DNA of 64,000 bases, taken from Pisolithus tinctorius (lineage: Eukaryota; Basidiomycota; Agaricomycetes; Boletales; Pisolithaceae). Shown piece after piece: positions 32,936 to 44,815 of this stretch; the stretch's first letter is position 1; each line of letters opens with the position of its first letter. The notes beneath the pieces were generated by a model. That model searched no databases, was not told where the DNA came from, and saw only the letters and a list, made by a program, of their open reading frames with translations. The position numbers and the translations under genes were made by a program. The stretch is from contig JANFAH010000002.1 in assembly GCA_024663395.1 (NCBI GenBank), positions 3,968,001 through 4,032,000 of the forward strand. Reading direction: 5' to 3'.

Positions 32936-33472
32936 ATCTCCCTGACAGCACGCAGTCAGGTACTCCACAGTGCATGCACCACATGGTCCAGCATCTGTAC
33001 TGTTTCCTTTTCTGGATGTTCTATGTTACCCATTCGTATCTCCTCCATCTAACCTTCATTTGTCATCTAGGAAGTTTTTACTTGAAAATTTCTGGGTCTC
33101 CATGTGTCAGTTCTGATACCGGTTACTGTGCCTCTGTAGTAGTATAAAAGCATGTATCATACTCCACCATTCCTCAGTATGAATATCAACTTAGTTCCTA
33201 CTCCTTCTGTCTCTGACCTCTGTCTGTTGGAGTTACCTCTGACTCTCCATCTGTACTCTCCCTCTGAAATATGAGGGCTGAGATCATGCAAGGGGGTAGT
33301 GCATAAGCTAAACCTGATGCCCTCACTCTGCTCCACCTTTGTCTCAGCAGTCTTTGTCCCTGCCAACACTCCACTAGTCAGAGTTCTGTTCCTTTGTGTT
33401 GGACTTGCTTCTGGACCCTTCTCTAGACCTTATATAGTGTTGGAGTTGGTTGGAGTAGGCCCAGACTTGACA
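32936..33472 (-). repeat. Solo LTR of A family, right piece
   Basis: 32936-32940 is the ATCTC duplication of element A, and 32941-33472 continues the older solo LTR in reverse orientation. It ends GACTTGACA followed by the ATACT duplication copy (33473-33477). Its CpG sites are almost all TG or CA. Confidence 0.9.
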
Positions 33473-33477
33473 ATACT

Positions 33478-35663
33478 CAATATTAGTAGCTTGACAGACT
33501 ACTGAGGTTCCCTACAGCTTCCTCTCTGGGTTTCCCTCTGCAACCCCACAAACTTCTTCAAGGACTGCCAGAGTAAATGACTGGCTGGCAGTTGTGTCCA
33601 GCTGCCATGAGCATGTCTTCTGCAGTCCAGGTAAGAGTCACATAAGGTAGGGACTGCAGACAGATCATGTAGATCTAGGGTATATCACAGGTAGAGGTTG
33701 CCCAAATACCTGCCTGGGTTGGCACCCACAGGTATGAGGTGGGTCAGGTGCTGTGAGTATGGGTAGGGCAGGTAGGGGACTGACTTACCCATAGTGTCCA
33801 CAGGTTACCTGTGGGTCACAGCATTGCTAAGACTACTAAGGACTAGTACTACATATTGGATCTTGCATATCATCATTAGTGCCCTGCAGCAGCTAATCTT
33901 TATCAATTTCAATGAGCCTAGGTGCTGTTGGAACATGAAGTGCCACTGTTTGTTGGTACTTAGGTGCGATGCTAGTGTCCTTACATAAGCACAAAAAGCG
34001 CACATACTTGTAGTATTTTCTACTAGTATTCCCTCAGTAGTTTGTTCACTACTGAGGGTAAGTCCATTCATATTACAAGTATTCTACTATACTGACATCC
34101 TGTAGTAGCCTACAGGTACAGTAACACACTCAGCAGTTTGTTCACTACTGAGGTAACCTACAGATATTTCTACACCTGCATTCTGCATATACCAGTGCAA
34201 TCCTCTTGCAAAATGTAAGCAGTGGATCATGCCATGGGCCCTGGCCCCCAACTTATATCAAGATTTAAATTTGAGTGGACATAGCTCAGATCCAGTAACT
34301 TTTCACCCCTGCTCATTTGATCACAGCTAAGCTTTTGAGCTTGATGACTCCTGATTTGCCATCCAAAAATACTTGTAGTTGTCATAACCATGCCTCAACT
34401 CTGGCTGGACTCAGCCTTGCACTCCTCTAGTCTGGCCTTGGCCTCACCAAACACCTACCTCCAGTTGGCCTAGTGCAGTTAGCACTGCTTTGCAGTGTGT
34501 GTCATTTTGGTTGAGCCTGACCTGGTCTGCCCTTGTCTCTGTCCTGGTCTCCAGTCACCTTAGTCATATCTTACTAATCACTTCAGTCACCCCCCCAGGG
34601 GACCTATTAGGTTCATATATTCTTATAGATGTATCTGCCTAATAGGTGTTGACCACCTGGGTATTCCCAGTGACTGCTGGAGATTTGCCAGGCCCTGGAG
34701 ATTCTCCAGAGCAAGGTGTCAGACATAGACTTTCTCCAGGATTATTACATCTATAACAGAGTGCCTGGGGTCCAAATGGGGCTTTCCCCAGTGGGTCAAT
34801 AGACCTATTTCCTGGGTATCCTGGGGGATTCTCCAGCCTAAATGGACCTGTTTTCTGGGCAGCCTGGGGGATTCCCCAGCCTAAATGGACCTGTTCTCTG
34901 GGCATCCTGGGGGAATCTCCAGCCTAAATAGACCTGTTCCCAGTGCATCCTGGGGGATTCCCCAGCCTAAATGGACCTGTTCTCTGTGCATCCTGGGGGA
35001 ATCTCCAGCCTAAATAGACCTGTTCCCAGTGCATCCTGGGGGATTCCCCAGCCTAAATGGACCTGTTCCCTGGGCATCCTGGGGGAATCTCCAGCCTGAA
35101 TAGACCTGTTCCCAGTGCATCCTGGGGGATTCCCCAGCCTAAATGGACTTGTCCCAGGACATCCAGCCCAAACAGACCTATTCCAAGATGATCATGGGAA
35201 CCTCCAGTTCAAATAGACCACCATCACAGCATGAAGGATCAATCAAAATCATTTGGAGTCTCCATGTTGCTGACAGGAGTGTGTATCATGCCAAGTACCT
35301 ATTCCCATGGAATCTGATCTGAGCACACTATACAATATGTGAAAAAGTATGGCCATAGACCATGGAGGAAAGACTGGTGACATCTGATGGAGGGAGTAGA
35401 ATATACTTGGTGATGGTGATTGCCCAGGCACAGCAGACATATACTTTCACCATGCTTCCCAAGTCTTCAGTGATCTCCAGTCTTGGCCATTGCATACAAG
35501 TCAAAGATTGTCTAGGTCTCATTGGAATTTTCCCACCCACTCTGGGGATCCACAGGGTATGCAGCAGATCCTCCAGACAACATTTGGAATTTCCCAGCCA
35601 ACTCCTGTCTCTAGGGGTTCTCCAAGCAATGCTGGGGATTCTCCCACTCACTCTGGGGATTCT
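33478..35663. other. Old repeat remnants, CpG-free from 34001
   Basis: No coding region with family features. It holds three copies of a CAGTAG...CTACTG hairpin (33486-33510, 34030-34058, 34118-34152), the 43-bp minisatellite at 34784-35160 and diverged GGGGATTC-containing stretches up to 35660. Between 34001 and 35705 I find no CG dinucleotide. Confidence 0.7.
34784..35160 (+). repeat. 43-bp minisatellite, about 8-9 copies, palindromic core
   Basis: The unit contains CCTGGGGGATTCCCCAGCCT then AAATGGACCTGTTC and GGGCAT (43 bases). Alternate units differ (GGGGATTCCCC versus GGGGAATCTCC), giving an 86-bp higher-order repeat in the middle. The core CTGGGG-GA-TTCCCCAG can form a hairpin. There is no CpG in the array. 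Confidence 0.85.
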
Positions 35664-36478
35664 TGTCATGACCATGACACCAGTGTAAGCCCCTGACACC
35701 TACACCGCCCTCCTCCAACATGTTCCTGCACTTCTCCACCCTCCTCCGACGTGTTCCCACGCTCCTCCGACCCTCCCGACACATCTCCACACCTCTCCAA
35801 GGTCCCCTGTCCATGTTCTGACCAACTCTGCTCAATTCTGCCCTAGGTTTGGTCACGTGGGCTGTCAGACTTGCAGCCCTGCATTCTAGATAGGGTTCTG
35901 CCCTCATGTCAGTTTTCTCCATTCTTCTGCTCCTTTGGTATTTACCCTCTCTTCCTTGTTGTAGTAGTCTCCTTGTCTCAGTTAAGGTCCCTGTCATCCC
36001 TACCCTCTATCCCTTGTGTCGGAAGGACTCTAACCCACTATACACTTATTGGTTTACATTCCATACTGCACCACCCTTGACCTACATTGTATATAAGGCC
36101 ACATAGTACTCCAATGTAATCAGTATGAATATCAAATAAAGGCCCCACCTTCGACTCCCTCTCAGTCCCCTCCGGAGTTTCGTCTCCACTTCCTCTGAGT
36201 CTGCTCCACCTCTGAAATATGAGGGCTGAGCTCGTGCAAGGGGGCAGTGCACTAGCTGAACCCAACACCCTCTCATCCAACCTCCAACCTCTGATCTCCA
36301 GCTCCAACTCCGACCTCAGCCTCCGAGACTTTCCTTCATACCCCTCCACTCACTGTTCGTTGAATATCTCGCCACCCAGTGGTTGGATTCACTTCGGACT
36401 TTGACCGCTGTACTCCGCAGCCCAACCCGCTCCAACTCCGCCCTAAGAAGGAGCCAGGGGTGTTGTCTGACTTTGACA
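35664..36478 (+). repeat. Element C 5' LTR
   Basis: Proposed 815 bp, TGTCATGACC to CTTTGACA; the start is chosen by analogy with the A LTR and is less certain than the end. TATATAAGG lies at about 36099, and the stretch GAGGGCTGAGCTCGTGCAAG matches the transcribed part of the A LTR. Directly downstream is GTATATTCATAC...ACTTGTATGA, the leader motif shared with A and F. Confidence 0.7.
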
Positions 36479-36500
36479 GTATATTCATACTATCACTTGT

Positions 36501-37808
36501 ATGAGCTCTCTCACTTCCCCTACCACATCTGCTATGCCTCCCATGACATGTCTCCAACAACGGGATGCTACTGAGGCCCTTGCTACAGCCTTGGCAAACC
36601 CCTGACATCTCCTTTCAGTTGTTGAGCCCTTCCAGAGCTTCTCCTCCAGGGGGCGCTCCAACTCTGACCCTGCTCCAGACAGTGCCTCATGTGCTGCACC
36701 TTCCATCCGTCAGCAGTCTGCCCTCTGCTCTCCGCCACCTCCTATTGTCATTCACCCTGGCGGAGATGGACCAGGCAACCCCAATGATGACCCCAACGAT
36801 CCTGACTACCATCCTGGTGATGGGCCTGATGATGAGGATGATCCCAACAACCTTGCAGATCCCCTTGATGACCCAGTCCTTGCTCTGACCTGGGCCATCC
36901 ATGCCCTAGCCCGCTCCAACCAGCACTCCAGAGACCCTGCTCTGCGAACCAAGGTCCACGAGCCAGACACCTTTGATGGGTCTGACCCTAAAAAACTCCA
37001 TGAGTTCCTGGTCCAGTGTGAGCTCAATTTCCAGGACCGCCCTTGGGCATTCCGCTCCGACCGAGCCAAGGTCACATATGCGCAGTCCTACCTTAAGGGC
37101 ATGGCATTGGCCTGGTTCAAACCAGATCTTCTCAATCCAGATGATTACCTTAATTGTCCGCTGTGGATGGATGACCACCGTGAGTTCCTCTGTGAGCTCA
37201 CTACCAACTTCAGCCCTCATGATGCTGCTGCCAATGCCATCCAGCATCTGGAAAATCTTACCATGAAGGACTCTTTGTGTATTGCGAAGTACTTAGTGGA
37301 GTTCAACCGCTGGGCTTCTCAGGTAAAGGACTATGGCGAAGGTGCACTCCACCACCACTTCTACTCGGGTCTCCCTGACTGCATCAAGGATGAAGTGTCC
37401 CATGTCGGCAAGCCCACCACTCTTCATGCACTCCGCGAGTTGGCCCAGACAGTAGATGCACGCTACTGGGAGTGCAAGTCAGAAGTCTCCCACTCCACCA
37501 AGCCTCCTCCTGCCGAAAGAACTCTGCTCCACACCTCCGACTCAAAGCCAAAACCCTCCACATCATCCTCTGCCCCTAAGTCTGACTCTAAAAAGGCCAA
37601 AGCACCAAAGTCCGACATCAACCATCTCCTTGGAAAAGATGGCAAGCTCACAGCAGCTGAGCGGCTCCACCACCTTACTGGTGGGCTATGCCTCTTCTGT
37701 GGTGAACCTGGTCACTCCGCCAAGGACTGCCCAAGGTCGACTTCCCACGCTGCCAAGGCTGCCACTCTGACCACTCCGCCTGCAGAGAGGTCAGAGCCAA
37801 AAAATTAA
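36501..37808 (+). pseudogene. Element C gag with CCHC knuckle, one in-frame stop
   Basis: ATG 36501 to TAA 37806-37808, 435 codons, with a TGA at 36603-36605 in the N-terminal region. The capsid-type domain is collinear with element A gag (PDTFDGSDPKKLHEFL, YLKGMALAWFKPDLL, FNRWASQVKDYG). The knuckle is CLFCGEPGHSAKDC. Many CA/TG replacements relative to A fall at former CpG sites. Confidence 0.9.
37799..37805 (+). promoter_or_regulatory. -1 ribosomal frameshift site A_AAA_AAT before gag stop (element C)
   Basis: Gag codons CCA AAA AAT TAA; pol is open in the -1 frame from here. Identical in form and position to element A. Confidence 0.7.
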
Positions 37809-39877
37809 CCCACTCCTCCAGGGAGCCTGTACATCCTGGAGGAAGTGTTGATCCCATCTGTGCAGAGGTCCACCTCAACACATCCGCTCTTTCCGACCCT
37901 AATTCTCTTCTTCCGATTATTTCTCTTCCTGATTTCTCCGTAGATACTTTCCCCACTCTGGTCGACTCAGGCTCTTCACACTGTTTCGTCGACCCCTCTT
38001 TAGTTAAAAAATATAAAATCCCAACAAAAAATGTCTCTCCACCTATTCCTCTCCGACTGTTTGATGGTACTAGTAATACCACCATTTCCCAAGTAGTAGA
38101 TTTCTCCGTCTGCTTTGCCTCTGGTGATGTCACATCTGTTTCCTGTTATGTAACTCTGTTGGATTCCACCTGTTCATTGGTCTTGGGACACAACTGGCTC
38201 ACCCGCTACAATCCATCGATTGACTGGGTATTGAGCAGTATCTCGTTCTGACCATTGATACAAAGAATGCCAATGCCCTTGGCGCCTCCGTCACCTTCTG
38301 TTGCAACTTCCACTTCAGTACTGACACCCTCCACTCCATCTGCTCCTCTGACATCAGCTCCGCTGCCTACTCCGACAGCTGGCTTGCCACGCACTGCTCC
38401 GCATATCTCTCTCATCGGAGCTGCAGCCTTTGTCTGTGCATGTGCCCTTCCTGGCTCTGCACAGTTCCGCTTGCACCTCCACCCCAAAGATATGAAACTC
38501 CGAGCCTCTTCGATGCCCTCCACACCTCCTGATCTCTCTGCAGTGCCCTCCAACTACCATGAGTTCGCTGATGTCTTTAGTAAAGCAAAGGCTACTGAAC
38601 TCCCTCCACACCGCAGCTTTGATTTAAATATAGATCTCGAAGAAGGGGCTTCTCTGCCTCTAGGCACTGTCTACTCCCTCTCTCCACCCAAGCTTGAGGC
38701 GCTCCGCACCTTCATAGATGAGCACCTCAGCTACGGTTTCATTAAGCAGTCAACCTCCGCCCATGGTGCTCCTGTCCTCTTCATTAAGAAGAAGGACAGC
38801 TCACTCTGCCTCTGTGTGGATTACCGAGGACTCAATAAAATCACCAAGAAAGACTGCTACCCACTCCCTCTCATCTCCAACTTGCTCGATTCTCTGAGCT
38901 GTGCTAAAATCTATAGTAAAATTGACCTCCGCCATGCCTACCACTTAGTCTGAATCAGTGCTGGTGACAAATGGAAGACTGCCTTTCACACTCGCTATGG
39001 TTCCTATGAATGGTTGGTTATGCCCTTCGGTCTTACTAATGCGCCAGCAGCTTTCCAGCGGTTTGTTAACAGCATCTTCACTGACATGCTCGATGTCTGC
39101 ATTGTTGTTTACCTTGATGACATCCTCATCTACTCCCACAACAAGGAGTTGCACCACCAACATGTAAAAGAGGTCCTCCACTGCCTCCACCAGCATAGCC
39201 TCTTTGCTAAGCCGGAAAAGTGTGAGTTCCACAAAGACTCTGTTGAGTACCTCGGCTATGTCCTCTCCCCATCTGGTCTGACCATGTCTGCTGATAAGGT
39301 CCAGTCCATTCATGATTGGCCTGAACCATGCAAGGTTAAAGACATCCAGTCCTTTCTTGGGTTTGTGAACTTCTATCATCGGTTCATCAGTAACTACTCC
39401 AACATAGTTGTTCCACTCACCCACCTCACTCGGAAGGGCACTCCTTGGAGCTTCTCCGAAGAGTGCCGCTCCGCTTTCCTCTGCCTTAAGACCGCTTTCA
39501 CCTCCGCTCCGATCCTCACTCATTGGGTGCCTGATGCCCCAGTCACAGTTGAGACTGACGCATCGGACTATGCCATTGCAGGTATCCTCTTGATTACCTG
39601 CTCCGATGGTGAACTCCGCCCGGTTGCCTTTTACTCCCACACACTCACTGCTCTGGAGCTCAACTATGACACTCATGATAAGGAGCTGTTGGCGATTTTT
39701 GAGGCCTTCCGCCACTGGCGACATTACTTGGAAGGCTCTGCCACCCCTGCTGATGTGGTGACTGACCATAAAAACTTGGAGTATTTCTCCACCTCTAAGG
39801 TCCTAACCTGCCATCAGGCTCATTGGTCAGAGTACCTCTCCCAGTTCAACCTAGCCATCCGTTTCTGCCCTGGCCGC
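37802..39877 (+). pseudogene. Element C pol, 5' part (protease, RT, RNase H)
   Basis: Frame -1 to gag. Protease TLVDSGSSHCFVD, RT with intact VVYLDDILIYS, RNase H VETDASDYAIAGIL up to NLAIRFCPGR, where element D interrupts. Two in-frame TGA codons: 38249-38251 (linker after the protease) and 38951-38953 (HAYHLV-stop-ISAGD, where element A has GIADRD and relatives have Arg). RT active site is retained but the protein cannot be made whole. Confidence 0.92.
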
Positions 39878-40867
39878 TGTGGGACACGACTTCTGGGAAG
39901 CGTGCGACTAGAGGAAGGGTGAAGGGAGAATTCCCTAGGATCGTCCCAAGGGGTACTGTGTGGAAGGAGAGGTCGAGAATGGGCTTAGAAGCGGCGGGGA
40001 AATTCAAGTGAGAGTTGCAGAATTTAATTCTGGGCAGATGTAGATGCGTGAGGAACAGCAAGACGGGTATATGAAATTCCGAGGGGTCACTATGCGTCAA
40101 GAGGAGCGAATTCAAAGCAAAAGGGACACGGGATTAGGTGTGCAGGGCTGGAGGACACAGGAGACACGAAGACCTCTGGGGACACTGAAGATGCAGCAGA
40201 CTCTATATATGCACTTTAGACTCTTGAAACTCTCGAACTCACAGAACACACACAGATAACGACTCAAAAGGTGGGTGGTCTATTTTCCAACATCATGGCG
40301 GAATTATATAGTACAGGGAAAGTAGGTACAAGTCAGAGTAAGGTGGGGCAGGAAAACTAAAAGACCGGAAAATAAAGGAAGGGACATCAGACGTCAGCGA
40401 AATACAGAAGCACGTGAAATAGACCATTGGGTAGTAGGCGAGAGCAAGAGCGGGACAACGGTAAGGGGTATCTTCCAACAGAAAGAGAGTATGCGTACAA
40501 GTGGGAGGTGGAGCTGAGTGGCACAGGAGGGCAGAGCGTAGCGTACTGGCACGAAGTCCGGAATTTAGGGTGACAGGGGAATCCGGAGTTTTTTAGAGGA
40601 AAGTGGCATGGACGACTGGTGACATGGCTGAGGGGAGGCATGGCTACTGAATTCCAGATGACTCTGCATGAATGTGGAATTTCCAGATCAGCGTTTTGAT
40701 GACTGAGTGACATGTGGAAGGTCGGTAGAAACTCTGAAGGTGACAGGGGTTGGGAGGAAACATGAGGTCACGAGCGGGAAAAATTCCGAAACAGGTTTGT
40801 TGTAGAGGCCTGCGGAATTTAGTGACAGGTTCCTGTTCCAGCCTCAGGGAGTATATGGCTCCCTACA
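39878..40867 (-). repeat. Element D 3' LTR (left)
   Basis: 990 bp, TGTGGGACACG to CTCCCTACA. It differs from the right LTR in a few percent of sites, and the differences I checked are CG to TG/CA changes. It contains five exact CGGAATT/AATTCCG motifs. Confidence 0.93.
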
Positions 40868-40895
40868 CCTCCTGGGGACTTCGAATGCTGACCGT

Positions 40896-42745
40896 TGTCA
40901 CACACCAAAGGTGTTGTGGACATGGTTACAGCTGACTCTGCCTAACTCGTTGACGAGTTGTGCACAATGCCCAAGCATGCAGATGAAGACTAAAGGCCTC
41001 ATGTGAAGAAAGACTGTTGGACGTGAACAGTCATCCTTCGCACAAGAACGAGTCGTCAGTGCTAAAGAGAAAAGAGGAAGCGAGTTAAGCGTGTGTTAAA
41101 GGTTTTTAGTGCCCATGTACAGCATTCCGGTTTCCATCATATCTCTGCCGTTTCCAAAGATATCAACTCGGTTCGCATGCTCGCTTAAAGTGCTCAGCCC
41201 CACAATTCTTCCTTCCAAATTTGGAGAGGATCCTCGCACCCTGCATGTTTCTACAGCACTCCATCCGTCAGACGCTCATTTCGCTAAGTCCATCAATCAT
41301 GGCCACCTCTTCGTCGATCATCTCACTTGTCTCATTTGCCAGAGACAATGGCTACGTATATCTGCCAGGCGTTCCCACCAGCTTCCATCCTGAAGCCCCC
41401 TGGTTCATCCCGTCATTGTCAGCCCCGTCTCATCCCATGCAGCTTGGTCAGCGTGTTCTCCTTGTCAGTATGACTTCCAGAAGGACGTTCTTTGGTCATC
41501 TCAGGTCTGTCACTCGGTTGGAAAGGTCTTATGTGGTCATTTCAGTCTCCCCAGTTGATGAAGCATATGGATCGTTCCTCCCTGCTCCCTGCACCGTCTT
41601 TGTTCCAATCTTGTCCATCATTCTTCCTGCATTGCGACAGCTGCAGTATAATCTACTGTCCTCCAGCCTCCCTGATTGCATTCATGACGAGTATGACATG
41701 CATCTTGCCTTCTTACTGCAAGATCCAGCAGAAGACGTCCCCCCTTCTCCTCCTCCTCCATCAGAGCCCCGTTCATGAAGTTTTTGTTAACTTCGCTGAG
41801 AGGATGAAAGGGTGGGAGACGCGATCGCATATGCTCTCATTGCCCCACAGACCCCCAATGCCCTAGCCCCCTTTGACACCTGACTCATGCCCTTCAGTTC
41901 TGGAGTTAATACTTCCCTATCTGGAAACACCGTCCATCTGTCATGCCGTCTTTGGATCTAGAGATGTCTCTGCCGAGATCTAACTTGCATTGCCACCCCC
42001 TAATGTGATATCAGTGTGCTTACTCAGTTTCTGATTCTATTTGACTCGTTTTGTGATATTTTGACTATCCTTGACTCATTCATTGCCAATACTTACCAAT
42101 CCTCTTTGCTTGCTTACTTTTCATTTCTTGCTTACTCATCATGATTACTCAGTCCTTACTCATTACTTACCAAGTGTTTGTGCCTTGTTTGTCACAAGCT
42201 GTGCTTCCCCCATAGTATATAAACCCCCATGTACTTAGCTACCCAGAATCAATCAAGAAGTCACTCAGAAGTCAGCTCAGCTCAGTGCCTATCTTGTCGT
42301 CGACAGTTGAGGCTCCACGAAGGGGTCTATCTGTCATCATTCATATCCTTGGTAGTTGAGGCTCATTCGGAAGAGTCTATCTACCACCATTATCTGAAGC
42401 TCCATCCCCACTTAGTCAGCAAGTCTTGCTTAGTCATCCTCCCACTCCTGCATAACTCGTCATCGACTTGTGCAAGGAGCACGTTTACTTGAAGTCCATT
42501 ACTTGAAGTACCTTTCGGCTGAACACCTTCGCTCTGTTCAGCATCCCCTTCTCAATCAGCATTCATTCATCCTCTCCTGTGTAACTTGTCGTCGACTTGC
42601 GCCAGGAGCACCTCTACTTGAGGTTCCCCCCACATTTAGGTTTCTGCACTCCAGGTTCCACGGAGGCACACCACCACTCACTCTACATTTGTCTTTTGTG
42701 TTGGTTTTGGTTGGTTTTCACCACCTTTCCACACTTTGACTCACA
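40896..42745 (+). repeat. Solo LTR of family E (E1), 1.85 kb
   Basis: TGTCACACACC to TTGACTCACA, flanked by CCGT at 40892-40895 and 42746-42749. It is collinear with the LTR of element E at 56138-57999, and no internal region is present, so it is a solo LTR inserted 28 bp inside the left LTR of element D. Open frames inside (for example 41221-41778) have relatives in the other LTR copy but show no recognisable domain. TATATAAAC near 42215 is the probable TATA box. Palindromic AACTCGT...GAGTT motifs occur at 40944, 42454 and 42583. Confidence 0.92.
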
Positions 42746-43025
42746 CCGTCCTCGGTCAGACCGAACCAAGGTGCGACAGAGATGAGCGGAATTTCGGCAG
42801 ACGTTACATAACAATGATGGCGCGAGGTCGGAATTCTGCCTTGTGCAGAATGGAATTCCACATTGTACGAGATAGTCCTGTGGAATTTAAACTTGCCCAG
42901 AAGGTGGCTCACTGCTCGTCAAACTCTCCCAACAACACCCTTGCTCACCTATCCTGCTCCCAACGTTTCATCCACCCATCAACATGCAAGCTTACTCGAT
43001 CCGTGACGCATGACCTGTGTTCAGC

Positions 43026-44532
43026 ATGAGGGACCAGGCCATTACCTCGCTGTCAGCAGCTCTGAGGCACATCAGGGTGCTAATTGAGACAGCACCGCAA
43101 CCCGAAGAGAGCCTGGAGGCGATATACGAGTGGGTGGGGGACTGGGACCAGACCTGGGTGAGTGCACCAGATACTCATGCCATGTGACATGCCAACAGAT
43201 CTCCAGGCTGGGATCTACTTGTGGTGGAGGTACGTCGACGAGAACAAACTCTCTATCCCGAAGGTGCGCAACACCAACCTGCGCGACATGACCGAGGAAT
43301 CCGTGATATGGCAGAACAAGGTGATCCCGGGGGTCATAGCCATAGCAGATCTTCGTCGGCCAGAAGGGCAGTGGAGATTCCACATTGACGACATCTTCGA
43401 GGACTACCAGGAGCAGGTCGAGGAGAGAGTGTGTTTGGAGGCTGAGAGGTTGGCCAAGGCACCGTCAGTGTGTACCCAGGGCCAAGACCACACGCCAGAG
43501 GACACCCATCAAGAGGAGCTGCACGTTTGGCAGGGGGGGGCTCTGGTAGTGTGAGCAAAGGAAAAGGGAAACAGAAGGTGCGTTCCTCGTCCTTGACAAC
43601 CCCGAGCACGAATGCTGACTTCAACGAAAACTCCGCAGGCCACCAGCGAGGAGGACAAGCTGGCTGATGACGTCGATGATGACGAGGGCAACAGCAAAGG
43701 CAAAGGCAAACCAGGACCTTCTGCAAAGAGACCCTGCGTGGCTGGAGACAACGAGCCCTGCGAGACATGTGCACAGGCAAACCTCACGTGCGTCGGGGAG
43801 CCAGAATCATCCTGTAAACGGTGCCAGAAGGTGAAGCGCAAGTGCTCCCACTCTCGTGGAGTAGGGAGAAAGGTGAGTACCGAACAGGTGAAATTCCACA
43901 AGGGAACGAGCTGACACCACCTTCAGCGAAAGAATTCTGGTACTGTCAGGGAAGCAGGCCTGTCCCACAAACGGGTCAAATCAATTACGACCGTGAAGGC
44001 GCCCCCAGCCGAACCTGCGACTGGACCTGCAAAGAAGCTCACTCTGAAAATTCCGGCTCGAAAACGGCAGCCTGAGCTGACTCCCCCATGTTCTCCTTCG
44101 CCACAACCGACCCCTCCACCCCACGATCCTTCACCAACACCTCGTCTCTTTTTTTGCGGGGCTACTCCAATGCCCGGACCCTCATTCAAGCCCTCACCAG
44201 CCCCTGTCAACGATCCTGGAGCGTCACTTCTGGTCGATGAACCGCAAGTCGAGAGCGAACCATTCTTCGCGACTGCGACTGGTTTACTGGAGGAACCCAG
44301 AGACGTCGAAGTGTTGGTCCGGAGCAACACTCCACCGGCCACAGAGATTCCGGAGGTTGAATACCCACGCGAGCGGTCGACAGCGAATATCGTTGAGTGT
44401 CTGCGAGTGCTCGAGGCAAGAGCCGAGGATGAAGAATTCGAGTTGGAGCAGGTCTACCGGCTGCTGGAGATGCTAGTGAGGCAGGTAATGCGCCGGATCG
44501 AGACTGCGCGGGCCAGACGGGGGGAGTTATGA
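43026..44532 (+). CDS. Antisense Zn(II)2Cys6-like gene of element D, four exons
   Basis: Opposite strand to gag-pol, between pol and the 3' LTR, as in element A. Exons 43026-43157, 43207-43577, 43639-43872, 43927-44532; introns 49, 61 and 54 bp, GT-AG. About 447 aa. Exons 1-2 encode an alpha-helical, Trp-rich domain (YEWVGDWDQTW, GIYLWWRYVDENK, VIWQNKVIPGV). Exon 3 encodes an acidic stretch and a canonical binuclear zinc cluster C-x2-C-x6-C-x7-C-x2-C-x6-C followed by basic residues, exactly the spacing of fungal Zn2Cys6 DNA-binding domains. Exon 4 is proline-rich and ends in a coiled coil. The only defect is in a run of eight G at 43533-43540: nine (or six) would restore frame, so one base is missing or the run was misread. 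There are no stops otherwise, in contrast to D pol. A role as DNA-binding regulator of its own element is inferred. Confidence 0.75.
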
Positions 44533-44815
44533 AGGTTGAAGGACGATCTCTGCGACCTGTAGATAGCGTTCTAGCATCTGCGGAATTTTGTACTCATATG
44601 TCCCGAATGTGAAAGAGTCTTTCGTGCATCAGTTTTAGTACTACAGTAAGGAAATGTAAGACTTTTTGAAGGAAAAGAAGTGCAGAATTTTTTTTTTTTT
44701 AACTCTAGTTTGTTTCCTTCATGTGGGCAGTGCAGAACTTATATATGAGATGAAATGGGTATCGATAAAAGAAAGAAGAGAGAAACAAAAGAAAAGAGGT
44801 AGAGAGAAGGACAGG

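Noticed and set aside
34784..35160. CRISPR-like array
   Set aside because: The whole 43-bp unit repeats with no unique spacers, and the genome is eukaryotic.
38945..39769. 274-aa minus-strand open frame over element C pol
   Set aside because: Shadow of the RT/RNase H frame, which is unmistakable on the plus strand.
41221..41778. 185-aa frame in the solo LTR E1, also present at 56463-57020
   Set aside because: Conserved only because LTR copies are alike; no domain, and it is interrupted by no splicing or start context. Kept as LTR sequence.
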